From assembly GCA_944322775.1 (NCBI GenBank), contig CALUQA010000055.1, positions 1 to 32,417 of the forward strand: a stretch of DNA of 32,417 nucleotides. Direction: 5' to 3'. The stretch comes from an uncultured Elusimicrobiales bacterium. Lineage in GTDB: Bacteria; Elusimicrobiota; Elusimicrobia; Elusimicrobiales; Elusimicrobiaceae. The stretch's first letter is position 1; every line of letters starts with the position of its first letter. Below the pieces are notes generated by a model. The model worked only from the letters and a program-made list of their open reading frames with translations. It ran no database searches and had not been told where the DNA came from. This document shows positions 24,659 through 30,964 of the stretch, in pieces. The position numbers and the translations under genes were made by a program.

Positions 24659-24669
24659 GACACTGTCAG
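24641..24669 (-). promoter_or_regulatory. Possible bamA promoter inside the rpmB terminator
   Basis: The minus strand reads CTGACA, 17 bases, TATATG. The -35-like hexamer matches TTGACA at five of six positions, and the -10-like hexamer lies in the terminator loop. Transcripts from here would start in or just past the second stem arm and so would not form the hairpin. Support is by pattern only. Confidence 0.35.
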
Positions 24670-24694
24670 AAAACAAAAACAACGCCAAGACGAC

Positions 24695-24889
24695 TTATTT
24701 AGTCGGTCTTTTGGCCAGTCCGCTTTTAATGCAATTGGTGCATACGTAGGCCGTCTGCGTTTTGCCTTCCAGTACCACTTTCTGTTTTTGCAGGTTGGGG
24801 TTGAAAGTGCGTTTGGTTCTGAGGTTGGAGTGGCTGTAAGAACCGCCGGATACGGGGCCTTTGCCACAGATTGCACATTTATACGCCAT
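24695..24889 (-). CDS. rpmB: 50S ribosomal protein bL28
   Basis: 64 residues, the normal length for the zinc-binding form. MAYKCAICGKGPVSGGSYSH and KRTFNPNLQK match bL28, and two CxxC pairs (C5/C8, C50/C53) form the zinc ribbon. It is part of the large ribosomal subunit. AAGGAAGG precedes the ATG. It lies 69 nt after terC with its own terminator downstream, so it is probably a short unit. I see no convincing promoter in the gap. Confidence 0.96.
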   Translation of the reverse strand: MAYKCAICGKGPVSGGSYSHSNLRTKRTFNPNLQKQKVVLEGKTQTAYVCTNCIKSGLAKRPTK

Positions 24890-24958
24890 AAATTCCTTCC
24901 TTACTATTGAGTTAAAATTCGCTTTTTATATTCTAGTAAATATTCTCGCTTTTGTCCA

Positions 24959-25900
24959 TCAGCGGGCGGATTCTTTTGGCGGGAAAATTTTGCTGGCAAA
25001 AATAGACAGCGCCAAAATAGAAACGATAATGCCCAGCGACAGCGGCACGGGTACTTTCACGTGATGCGAGATGAGCATTTTTACGCCCACGAAGAACAAA
25101 ATAACGGATATGCCGTATTTGAGATACGGGAAACGTCCCGCCATGCCCGAAAGCAGAAAGTATAGCGAGCGAAGCCCTATAATGGCAAAAATATTGGAAG
25201 AATATACCAAAAATGTATCGCGCGTGATGCCCAATACGGCGGGAATGGAGTCTATGGCAAAAATGACGTCGGACATTTCCACCACCAACAGCGCCGCAAA
25301 CAGAGGGGTAGCCATCCATTTGGCATTTTCTTTGACGAAAAAATTCTCTCCGTGATAATCGGTTTTAATGGGCATTATTTTTTTGAAAACTTTCAGAATA
25401 AACGAATTGCCGGGGTCCATTTTTTCGTCTTCTTTTTGCAACAGCATTTTGGCGGCGGTAAAAATCAGCAGCGCACCGAAAACGTAAATCATCCATGCAA
25501 AAGCGGAAATTAACTGTACGCCGACGAAGATAAAGATAAAACGCATGATAACCGCTCCCAAAATGCCCCATAACAGCACTTTAGGCTGCAAATCGTGCGG
25601 TACGGCAAAATATCCAAAAATCATAATGAACACGAACATGTTGTCTATGGACAAGGAATATTCCAATATGTAGCCTGTATAAAACTCCAGCGCATGCCGC
25701 GGCCCTTCAAAAAGCCATATCGCGCCTCCAAACAAAGCCGCCAAAGATACCCAAGCCGTTACCATAACGGCGGCTTCTTTAATGGAGACGTGGCCTTTAT
25801 GTTTGTTCAGTACGGCCAAGTCAATAAACAGTGCGGTTAAAACGACTATCCAAAATGAGACCCACATCGCAACGGATACGGTGGTGGTAACAGGTTCCAT
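24959..25900 (-). CDS. TerC/Alx-family integral membrane protein
   Basis: 313 residues with about eight or nine hydrophobic segments, an inner-membrane protein. Family signatures are the acidic, metal-associated helices EYSLSIDNMFVFIMIFGYF and LLVVEMSDVIFAIDSIPAVL followed by GITRDTFLVYSSNIFAI. Members export manganese or are linked to tellurite resistance and metal loading of exported proteins; Alx in E. coli is Mn-responsive. The length fits Alx/TerC. GGAG lies five bases before the ATG. Its upstream gap holds the tRNA-linked repeat and no clear promoter. No yybP-ykoY riboswitch is recognisable in the short leader. Confidence 0.9.
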   Translation of the reverse strand: MEPVTTTVSVAMWVSFWIVVLTALFIDLAVLNKHKGHVSIKEAAVMVTAWVSLAALFGGAIWLFEGPRHALEFYTGYILEYSLSIDNMFVFIMIFGYFAVPHDLQPKVLLWGILGAVIMRFIFIFVGVQLISAFAWMIYVFGALLIFTAAKMLLQKEDEKMDPGNSFILKVFKKIMPIKTDYHGENFFVKENAKWMATPLFAALLVVEMSDVIFAIDSIPAVLGITRDTFLVYSSNIFAIIGLRSLYFLLSGMAGRFPYLKYGISVILFFVGVKMLISHHVKVPVPLSLGIIVSILALSIFASKIFPPKESAR

Positions 25901-25944
25901 ATATGCTCCGATGATAATTAAGGATAAATGCAGACAAAAAAAGA

Positions 25945-26010
25945 AAAGCAGTTTGCCCGCTTTCCGGCTTTTATTCGCTTTGCGAATAAATTAAGCCGAG
26001 AATGGGAGTC
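25945..26010. repeat. 66-bp direct repeat, copy 1 (partial tRNA-Thr 3' end)
   Basis: This is identical over 66 bases to 26127-26192, offset 182. Its last 16 bases (25995-26010) are the 3' end of the tRNA-Thr gene (second T-stem arm and acceptor strand), after which it diverges. The copy therefore carries an orphan tRNA tail, as seen at some integration sites or after local duplication. Confidence 0.95.
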
Positions 26011-26126
26011 CCCTGCGGTAAAATTCCTGACGGAATTTTCCTTCGGGCCGGACCTCGCGGTTTTTGCCTTTCGGCCTAAGGCCTCAAACAAAAACATCGC
26101 TCCGGTCTTCGCCTCCCAACGCGGGC
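26011..26126. other. Hairpin-rich spacer between the 66-bp repeats
   Basis: I see no believable gene here. A perfect hairpin with arms AAAATTCC/GGAATTTT lies at 26020-26039, and a longer imperfect one at 26057-26100 (GCG+GTTTTTG against CAAAAAC..CGC, with an inner GGCCTAAGGCC). The arm GCGGGCAAA at 26121-26129 pairs with TTTGCCCGC inside copy 2. There is no T run, so these do not look like terminators. A short open frame across this region (25928-26176) follows the repeat and is not convincing as a protein. Confidence 0.6.
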
Positions 26127-26192
26127 AAAGCAGTTTGCCCGCTTTCCGGCTTTTATTCGCTTTGCGAATAAATTAAGCCGAGAATGGGAGTC
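26127..26192. repeat. 66-bp direct repeat, copy 2 (at the intact tRNA-Thr)
   Basis: This copy runs into the intact tRNA gene; its last 17 bases are tRNA sequence. It contains a 9-bp hairpin TTTATTCGC/GCGAATAAA (26152-26172) just past the tRNA 3' end, enlarged by CGGCTT/AAGCCG so that it takes in the last tRNA bases. Confidence 0.95.
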
Positions 26193-26248
26193 GAACCCAC
26201 AACCTACGGTTTACAAAACCGTTGCTCTGCCAGTTGAGCTATCTCGGC
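26176..26248 (-). tRNA. tRNA-Thr (anticodon UGU)
   Basis: 73 nt without an encoded CCA. The acceptor stem GCCGAGA pairs with TCTCGGC. The anticodon stem is ACGGT/ACCGT with loop TTTGTAA (anticodon at 26213-26215), and the T-arm has GTGGG, TTCGACT, CCCAT. The discriminator base is T. The TGT anticodon reads ACA (Thr). Confidence 0.95.
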
Positions 26249-26265
26249 GTAATTTCTTTCTTATT

Positions 26266-26295
26266 ATCTTATCAAATTTGCCTGCCGGCCGACAA
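26266..26295 (-). promoter_or_regulatory. Promoter candidate for tRNA-Thr
   Basis: The minus strand reads TTGTCG, 18 bases, TAAGAT, with TGA directly before the -10 (extended -10). The predicted start is about 10 bases before the tRNA 5' end. Confidence 0.5.
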
Positions 26296-26312
26296 ACCTT
26301 TCAGGCGTATTG

Positions 26313-26321
26313 TGCTACAAT
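26313..26321 (+). promoter_or_regulatory. Extended -10 promoter for the TldD-like pair
   Basis: TGCTACAAT (TGn plus TACAAT) lies 26 bases before the ATG at 26348, with GGCGGAGG as ribosome site between. No good -35 is seen. It is divergent from the tRNA-Thr promoter. Confidence 0.5.
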
Positions 26322-26347
26322 AATATATATCTCGGCGGAGGATTTTT

Positions 26348-28045
26348 ATGAAAATACACTTTTTGGCGGTTTTGCTTTTGTGCCCGATAACGGCTTTTGC
26401 ATCGGTCAATTGTGATATTCAAAAAGAACTGCCCTTACAATTGATGGGGCAGGAGTTAAAGCGCAGTTTTAAGATATTAAAAAAACAAAACCCGCCCATT
26501 TACTATCTTTCCTATACCTATAAAACGGGAGAAAATGCCGTTTTGGCGGTGGCGTACGACGGTGTAGCCATCAAACGGCAAACGCCCGTATCCACAGCGG
26601 AGGTAATGGCCCGCGCCGGCAGTGCCAAATTAGACAATACGCACGCTTTGCGCGCCGAACGCGAAAACTGGGCTTTGCCGGTTTGGACGGCGCCTATACC
26701 CGACGCCGCCGATCCTAAAGGTTTTTTAAGCGCTTGGTGGCGCGGCACGCAGCAAGCGGCCGAGAATGCGCAAAGGGATTTCAGCCGCGTACAGTCTAAT
26801 GTCCGTACCATGGCAGCCGTGCGCGATCAATCGGATGATTTTGTTTTTCCTCCGAAAGAAACCTATTGCCGTACGGAATCTTTGCAAACGGTGGATTTGG
26901 ACAAGTATGACCCCTTGCTGAGGGAAGCTTCCCGCTTGGTGCGCGGAAAAGATTTTGTGCTGGGAGCTTCTTTTGTCATCAGTGTGGAACAGGGACACCG
27001 GTATTTTGCGGACAGCCAAGGCACGCGTCTGAAAACGCCTTATGCTTTTTTCCGTTTGTCGTATCAGCTTTCCGGACGCGGGAAAGACGGACTGGAGATC
27101 AGCCGCGACGGTATTTATGACGTGTTTTCTCCGCAGGATTTTCCGTCCCGCGGACGGCTTTTGGCAGATGTAGGGCAATCTTTGCGCGAGTTGGAAGAAC
27201 TGTCCAAAGCGCCGGAGGGGGAGCCTTATAGTGCGCCTACCATATTAAAAGGTCGCGCCGCCGCCGTATTCGTACATGAAGTGATGGGACACCGTTTGGA
27301 GGGATATCGTCTGAAAAATGCGGGGGACGGACAAACGCTGGCCGGCAAAGTGGGGCAGCAGGTTATTTCTCCGCTGATTACCATTACGGCCGATCCGACC
27401 CAAACGGCTTTTAAGGGGGAGCCATTGCGCGGACATTATGTTTATGACGACGAGGGGGTAAAAGCCCACCCAGTTACTTTGATAGAGAACGGTGTGTTAA
27501 AAAATTTTCTTATGCAAAGCAGCCCCATAGAGGGGTTTGCTCATTCCAACGGACATGGCCGCAAAGAAACCGGCTACCGCGCCGAAGCCCGCATGAGCGT
27601 GATACGCGCCACGGCGTCAAAAACGGTTCCTTATGAAAAGTTGGAAGAAATGCTGTTGGAAGAAATTAAGCGGCAGGGAAAACCCTATGGGTTTATTGTG
27701 GATGATTTGGGCGGCGGTTTTACGTTGACAGGTACGGGACTGCCGCAAAGTTTCAAGTTGCAGGCCAAGCGCGTTTTGCGCGTGTATCCGGACGGGCGAA
27801 AGGAAGTCGTCCGCGGACTGGATGTCGTGGGAACGCCGCTGGTAAGCTTTAATAAAATTTTGGCGGCGGGGGATGATGATACGCTGTTTAACGGTTCCTG
27901 CGGAGCGGATTCGGGCTGGGTGCCACAAAGCAATATCGCGCCCAGTTTGTTGTTTGAGAATTTAGAAATGGAAAAAACTCAAAAAAGTGATTTTAAGCCG
28001 CCGCTGTTGCCGGCTCCTGACGTGCAAAAAGGGGGAAAAGAATGA
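26348..28045 (+). CDS. Exported TldD-like metalloprotease
   Basis: 565 residues with a clear signal peptide (MKIHFLAVLLLCPITAFASV), unlike cytoplasmic TldD (about 480 residues). The extra length is mainly N-terminal. The metalloprotease site is present: HEVMGH (310-315) followed by RLEGYR, the TldD pattern HExxGHxLEG. A Cys near the C-terminus (C518 in GSCGADSG) matches the third metal ligand of the family. Later segments (GHGRKETGYRAEARMSVIRA, VDDLGGGFTLTGTG) fit the modulator-of-gyrase fold. TldD works with TldE in peptide processing; here the pair should act in the periplasm. Its stop overlaps the next start by 4 nt (ATGA). The substrate is unknown. Confidence 0.88.
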   Translation: MKIHFLAVLLLCPITAFASVNCDIQKELPLQLMGQELKRSFKILKKQNPPIYYLSYTYKTGENAVLAVAYDGVAIKRQTPVSTAEVMARAGSAKLDNTHALRAERENWALPVWTAPIPDAADPKGFLSAWWRGTQQAAENAQRDFSRVQSNVRTMAAVRDQSDDFVFPPKETYCRTESLQTVDLDKYDPLLREASRLVRGKDFVLGASFVISVEQGHRYFADSQGTRLKTPYAFFRLSYQLSGRGKDGLEISRDGIYDVFSPQDFPSRGRLLADVGQSLRELEELSKAPEGEPYSAPTILKGRAAAVFVHEVMGHRLEGYRLKNAGDGQTLAGKVGQQVISPLITITADPTQTAFKGEPLRGHYVYDDEGVKAHPVTLIENGVLKNFLMQSSPIEGFAHSNGHGRKETGYRAEARMSVIRATASKTVPYEKLEEMLLEEIKRQGKPYGFIVDDLGGGFTLTGTGLPQSFKLQAKRVLRVYPDGRKEVVRGLDVVGTPLVSFNKILAAGDDDTLFNGSCGADSGWVPQSNIAPSLLFENLEMEKTQKSDFKPPLLPAPDVQKGGKE

Positions 28046-29685
28046 GGAAATATCTTTTATTTTGTCTGACGCTATTGGCGTTGCCGTTAGGGGCGGAGGC
28101 TCTGCCGGACAATATGTATTTCCGTGCTATGCATGATGAGATGCAGCGCACCCGCAAAGAATTGCGCATGAAAGGAGGCGCCCGCCCGTATTTTGCCGCG
28201 TATAAAGTGATTTTTTCCACCACGCAAAGTTTTACGGCTCAATTCGGCGTGCCGTATGCCGCGCCAAAACAGGCCCAAAGCGGCTTGGAGGCTATGGCTT
28301 ATGTCTATGCGGGCAATGCCAAAAACAACAGCTCCGGTTTTGTAAACAATGTGTATTACTATCGTCCGGCGACGTCGTTGTCCGTTCCCGTAAGTTATGA
28401 TGGCCTGAGGCGTATTTTGTGGCGTTTGACGGACAATGCTTATGCGGCGGCGGGTGATTCTTATGAAAAGAAAATGGCTTATAAACGCCAAAAAAATTTA
28501 ACCGATGACCAGCCGGATTTTTCCGCCGCTTCCCGCGCATTTTATGTGCGCGATATTACACCGTTTGAGCCGCTGGATGAGCAGTACGGCCAAAAACTGG
28601 TGCAGGAGCTTTCCGCCATGGGAAAAGAGACGGCGTATTTGGAAAGCTTTTCGGCTTCTTTACAGATAAGCCAGCAGGATATTTATTTTTTGGACAGCGA
28701 AAATGATTTTTATCAATATAGTCAGCCTCTCTGTTCATTAACGTTGACGGCCGCTTTGCGGACCAAGGAAGGGTATCAAGAAAATCAAACGGAATATACG
28801 CCTTTTTTATGCGGCCAAATGCCCTCTGTAGAGCAATGGCGTAGCAAAACACGGGAATTTTTAGCGCGGCTTGACAGTATGTATCAGGCTAAAAAAGCCG
28901 AGCCGTATTTGGGGCCGGTGTTGCTGGAGGCCGAGGCGGCGGGCGGATTTTTTAACCAGTTGTTTGTACGTAATGTCAACAATCCAAAGCCTCTTTTGTC
29001 GGCGCAGGATGAAACAGACGCCTCCACCGGACAATTTAAAGATAAACGCGGCTTGCGTGTTATCAGTCCTTTTTTTGACGTGTATGACCGTCCTCAGCTG
29101 AAGCAATACCAAGGAGAATCTTTGACGGCGTTTACCCCATTGGACGATGAGGGCGTGCAAGCGCAGCAATTGCAGTTGGTGCAAAGCGGAAAACTGTTAA
29201 CGCTTCCCGCAGCACGCAGTTTAATAGAAGGACAAAAGCAGAGCAATGGTCATGCGCGCATGAACCGTTGGACCTATCCTAGGGCGGCGTTGACGAATGT
29301 GTTTTTTGTGCCCCAAAAAACGTTGTCTTCTTCTCAGTTGGAACAAAAGTTATTGGAGCGCTGTCGGGAACTGGGGCTGGAATATGGATATATTTTCCCT
29401 TATTTTCCCGTCATTAACTCCGGTAAGGGGGAGCTGAACTTTGCGTGGCGTATATATGCCAAAGACGGGCGGAGAGAACCCGTGTACGGTTTGCGTTTGG
29501 AAAATATGACCACGCGCAGTTTGCGCGATATATTGGCGGCGGGTGAAAATATGAAAGTATCTGAGTTTTCAAGCAGCAGTTTCTTGCCGGTGGCGGTGGC
29601 GGCTCCGTCTATACTGGTGGATGAAATAGAAATATTGCCTACCCAACGTAAACCGGACAGAGCGCCGTTTGTGCCTTTGCCGTAA
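28042..29685 (+). CDS. Exported TldE/PmbA-like partner without metal site
   Basis: 547 residues with a signal peptide (MRKYLLFCLTLLALPLGAEA). It matches the upstream TldD-like protein in layout: an N-terminal region, a GPVLLEAEAAGGFFNQLFV segment, LVQSGKLLTLPAARSLIEG, then LRDILAAGENM and APSILVDEIEIL at the end. Where the neighbour has HEVMGH this protein has EAEAAGG (296-302), and where the neighbour has the ligand Cys it has a Ser-rich stretch (FSSSSF). It thus mirrors TldE/PmbA, the non-catalytic half of the TldD/TldE heterodimer. The 4-nt overlap argues for a 1:1 complex. It ends at a strong terminator. Confidence 0.85.
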   Translation: MRKYLLFCLTLLALPLGAEALPDNMYFRAMHDEMQRTRKELRMKGGARPYFAAYKVIFSTTQSFTAQFGVPYAAPKQAQSGLEAMAYVYAGNAKNNSSGFVNNVYYYRPATSLSVPVSYDGLRRILWRLTDNAYAAAGDSYEKKMAYKRQKNLTDDQPDFSAASRAFYVRDITPFEPLDEQYGQKLVQELSAMGKETAYLESFSASLQISQQDIYFLDSENDFYQYSQPLCSLTLTAALRTKEGYQENQTEYTPFLCGQMPSVEQWRSKTREFLARLDSMYQAKKAEPYLGPVLLEAEAAGGFFNQLFVRNVNNPKPLLSAQDETDASTGQFKDKRGLRVISPFFDVYDRPQLKQYQGESLTAFTPLDDEGVQAQQLQLVQSGKLLTLPAARSLIEGQKQSNGHARMNRWTYPRAALTNVFFVPQKTLSSSQLEQKLLERCRELGLEYGYIFPYFPVINSGKGELNFAWRIYAKDGRREPVYGLRLENMTTRSLRDILAAGENMKVSEFSSSSFLPVAVAAPSILVDEIEILPTQRKPDRAPFVPLP

Positions 29686-29693
29686 TCTGTTAT

Positions 29694-29726
29694 AAAAAAA
29701 GGCGGCCTTTAAGGCCGCCTTTTTTT
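29694..29726. terminator. Rho-independent terminator after the TldD/TldE-like pair
   Basis: The stem is GGCGGCC (29701-29707) against GGCCGCC (29713-29719), extendable by TT/AA, flanked by A7 and T7. It starts 8 bases past the stop codon and could act on both strands. Confidence 0.95.
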
Positions 29727-29898
29727 ATAGGTGTAAACAAGTTGTTTGGAAAACAGAACGACTGTATGTTTGACCAGTGTGTTTGAAAGGGCTTGTATCG
29801 TTTTTTTGATAAATTTACGTATGTGCAGAATTTATCAAAGAATGTATTCGAGCGCAAAAAACCGCTCTAAAGGCATTTTAGGCAGATTTATGGATAAA
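29727..29898. other. Intergenic stretch before the repeat block
   Basis: No gene is convincing here. An open frame from 29746 has no ribosome site and runs straight into the repeats. The sequence lacks recognisable promoters or RNA motifs. Confidence 0.4.
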
Positions 29899-29929
29899 GT
29901 CATCCTGAGAAGTTTTTACTCAGGATCTC
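29899..29929 (-). repeat. Hairpin repeat, form A copy 1
   Basis: 31 bp: GTC, arm ATCCTGAG, 9-nt loop AAGTTTTTA, arm CTCAGGAT, CTC. It is identical to 30088-30118. It is the reverse-orientation relative of the form B repeats, with two compensated stem changes. Confidence 0.95.
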
Positions 29930-29956
29930 GGCCTTTGGAGTATATAAAGTGGTTGA

Positions 29957-29985
29957 GATGCCGGGTAAAGACGTCTCGGCATGAC
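29957..29985 (+). repeat. Hairpin repeat, form B copy 1
   Basis: 29 bp: arm ATGCCGGG, loop TAAAGACGT, arm CTCGGCAT, then GAC. One arm base differs from the other copies (G for A), giving a G-T pair. Confidence 0.95.
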
Positions 29986-29998
29986 GCTAATATACTGG

Positions 29999-30027
29999 GA
30001 TGCCGAGTAAAGACGTCTCGGCATGAC
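29999..30027 (+). repeat. Hairpin repeat, form B copy 2
   Basis: 29 bp with arms ATGCCGAG/CTCGGCAT around TAAAGACGT. It follows copy 1 after 13 bases (GCTAATATACTGG), giving a 42-bp period. Confidence 0.95.
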
Positions 30028-30030
30028 GAT

Positions 30031-30087
30031 GATATAAACGACAAGAATATAAATGACGCTAATATAAATGACAACAATACAAATAGA
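30031..30087 (+). repeat. 15-bp tandem micro-repeat
   Basis: About four imperfect units of AATATAAATGAC plus three variable bases (clear units at 30046-30060 and 30061-30075, weaker ones on each side). The unit resembles the junction ATGACGCTAATATA between form B copies, so it may derive from it by slippage. Confidence 0.75.
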
Positions 30088-30118
30088 GTCATCCTGAGAA
30101 GTTTTTACTCAGGATCTC
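30088..30118 (-). repeat. Hairpin repeat, form A copy 2
   Basis: 31 bp identical to copy 1. As with copy 1, it is followed after about 28 bases, ending in a shared ATATAAAG-GGTTGA stretch, by a form B repeat, making a composite of about 88 bp. Confidence 0.95.
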
Positions 30119-30146
30119 AGTCTTTTTGATCATATAAAGCGGTTGA

Positions 30147-30259
30147 GATGCCGAGTAAAGACCTCTCGGCATGACGCTAATATACTGGGATACCGAGTAA
30201 AGACGTCTCGGCATGACACCAATATACTGGGATGCCGAGTAAAGACGTCTCGGCATGAC
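30147..30259 (+). repeat. Hairpin repeat, form B copies 3-5 in tandem
   Basis: Three units at 30147-30175, 30189-30217 and 30231-30259, period 42. The 13-base spacers are GCTAATATACTGG and ACCAATATACTGG. Copy 3 has one loop change (ACC for ACG) and copy 4 one arm change (ATACCGAG). Near-identical spacers exclude a CRISPR array. Confidence 0.95.
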
Positions 30260-30335
30260 GAGGATGGCCGTACGGTGTTTTCCCGATGGAAGCTGTTATG
30301 TAGTGGCCGTTTATTTATTGAAAATCCGGTACAGC

Positions 30336-30364
30336 TTGATTTGTTTTTTTTTGAACCCTATACA
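30336..30364 (+). promoter_or_regulatory. Promoter candidate for the pilin gene
   Basis: TTGATT, 17 bases, TATACA, about 68 bases before the pilin ATG. It lies just downstream of the repeat block. Each hexamer matches the sigma-70 consensus at four positions. Confidence 0.45.
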
Positions 30365-30431
30365 TGGCGAAAAATCAAACGCCGCTGAGACGTGTTTTTG
30401 AACAATTAAACGCTGTTATAGGAAGAAAAAA

Positions 30432-30962
30432 ATGAGAAAAGGTTTTACATTAATTGAACTGTTGGTAGTAGTGCTGATTGTCGGCATATTGGCGGCCGTA
30501 GCGCTGCCGCAATACCAAAAAGCCGTGCGTCGGGCCCGCGCAGCGGAAGCGGCCGTATGGGTCAAGCGTATTGTGGCCGCAGAACAGGAATATTATCTGG
30601 CCAACGGGCGCTATACGGGCAATATTGAAGACTTAAATTTGGATTATAAACATAAATGGCCTACAGTCCAGCTGGAGGCCAACAGAACATTCACATCGGA
30701 TCTATCGTTTCATTTATTTGATTATGGCGGATATATTTTCCGCGTGATGGTGGCGGAACCCATCCTCAAATACGGCGGAGATTTCGGCGGATACGGAGCG
30801 CAGCTGCATGCGCGGGATGCCTCTCAAAACTATCCGCTGGTTTGCGCTGAACACGCCTGCCACGGGGTGCCTGCCGGCAGTTTTTGCAAAGATGTGATGG
30901 GCGCAAAAGGCGAGCCGGTAGTCGATGGGAGTTATTGTTTCCGTTTTTACAAGCTGCCCTGA
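30432..30962 (+). CDS. Type IV pilin-like protein (PilE/PilA type)
   Basis: 176 residues. The prepilin signal MRKG before FTLIELLVVVLIVGILAAVA is the classic type III leader: peptidase cleavage after G4, mature N-terminal Phe, and Glu at mature position 5. The N-terminal helix leads to a globular head with the ALPQYQKAVRRARAAEA segment and four Cys near the C-terminus (LVCAEHACHG, SFCKD, SYCFRF), which could form disulphides. It would be assembled into a pilus or pseudopilus for adhesion, motility or DNA uptake. AGGAAG precedes the ATG. No pilus assembly gene is adjacent. It converges on the TPR gene with 2 nt between stops and no terminator visible. Confidence 0.9.
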   Translation: MRKGFTLIELLVVVLIVGILAAVALPQYQKAVRRARAAEAAVWVKRIVAAEQEYYLANGRYTGNIEDLNLDYKHKWPTVQLEANRTFTSDLSFHLFDYGGYIFRVMVAEPILKYGGDFGGYGAQLHARDASQNYPLVCAEHACHGVPAGSFCKDVMGAKGEPVVDGSYCFRFYKLP

Positions 30963-30964
30963 AT

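Noticed and set aside
25928..26176. An 82-codon frame ending SLPAFRLLFALRIN.
   Set aside because: It lies wholly in the 66-bp repeats and hairpin spacer, ends at the tRNA 3' end, and has no ribosome site.
25945..26248. An intact integrated element at tRNA-Thr.
   Set aside because: Only 116 bases lie between the repeats, with no integrase or cargo; at most it is a remnant.
29957..30259. Possible CRISPR array (29-bp repeats, regular period).
   Set aside because: Spacers are only 13 bases and nearly identical, repeats occur in both orientations, and no cas gene is present.
29746..30388. Open frames containing a repeating CRVKTSRHD peptide.
   Set aside because: The peptide repeat comes from the 42-bp DNA repeat being a multiple of three. 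There is no ribosome site and the frames cross hairpins and micro-repeats.
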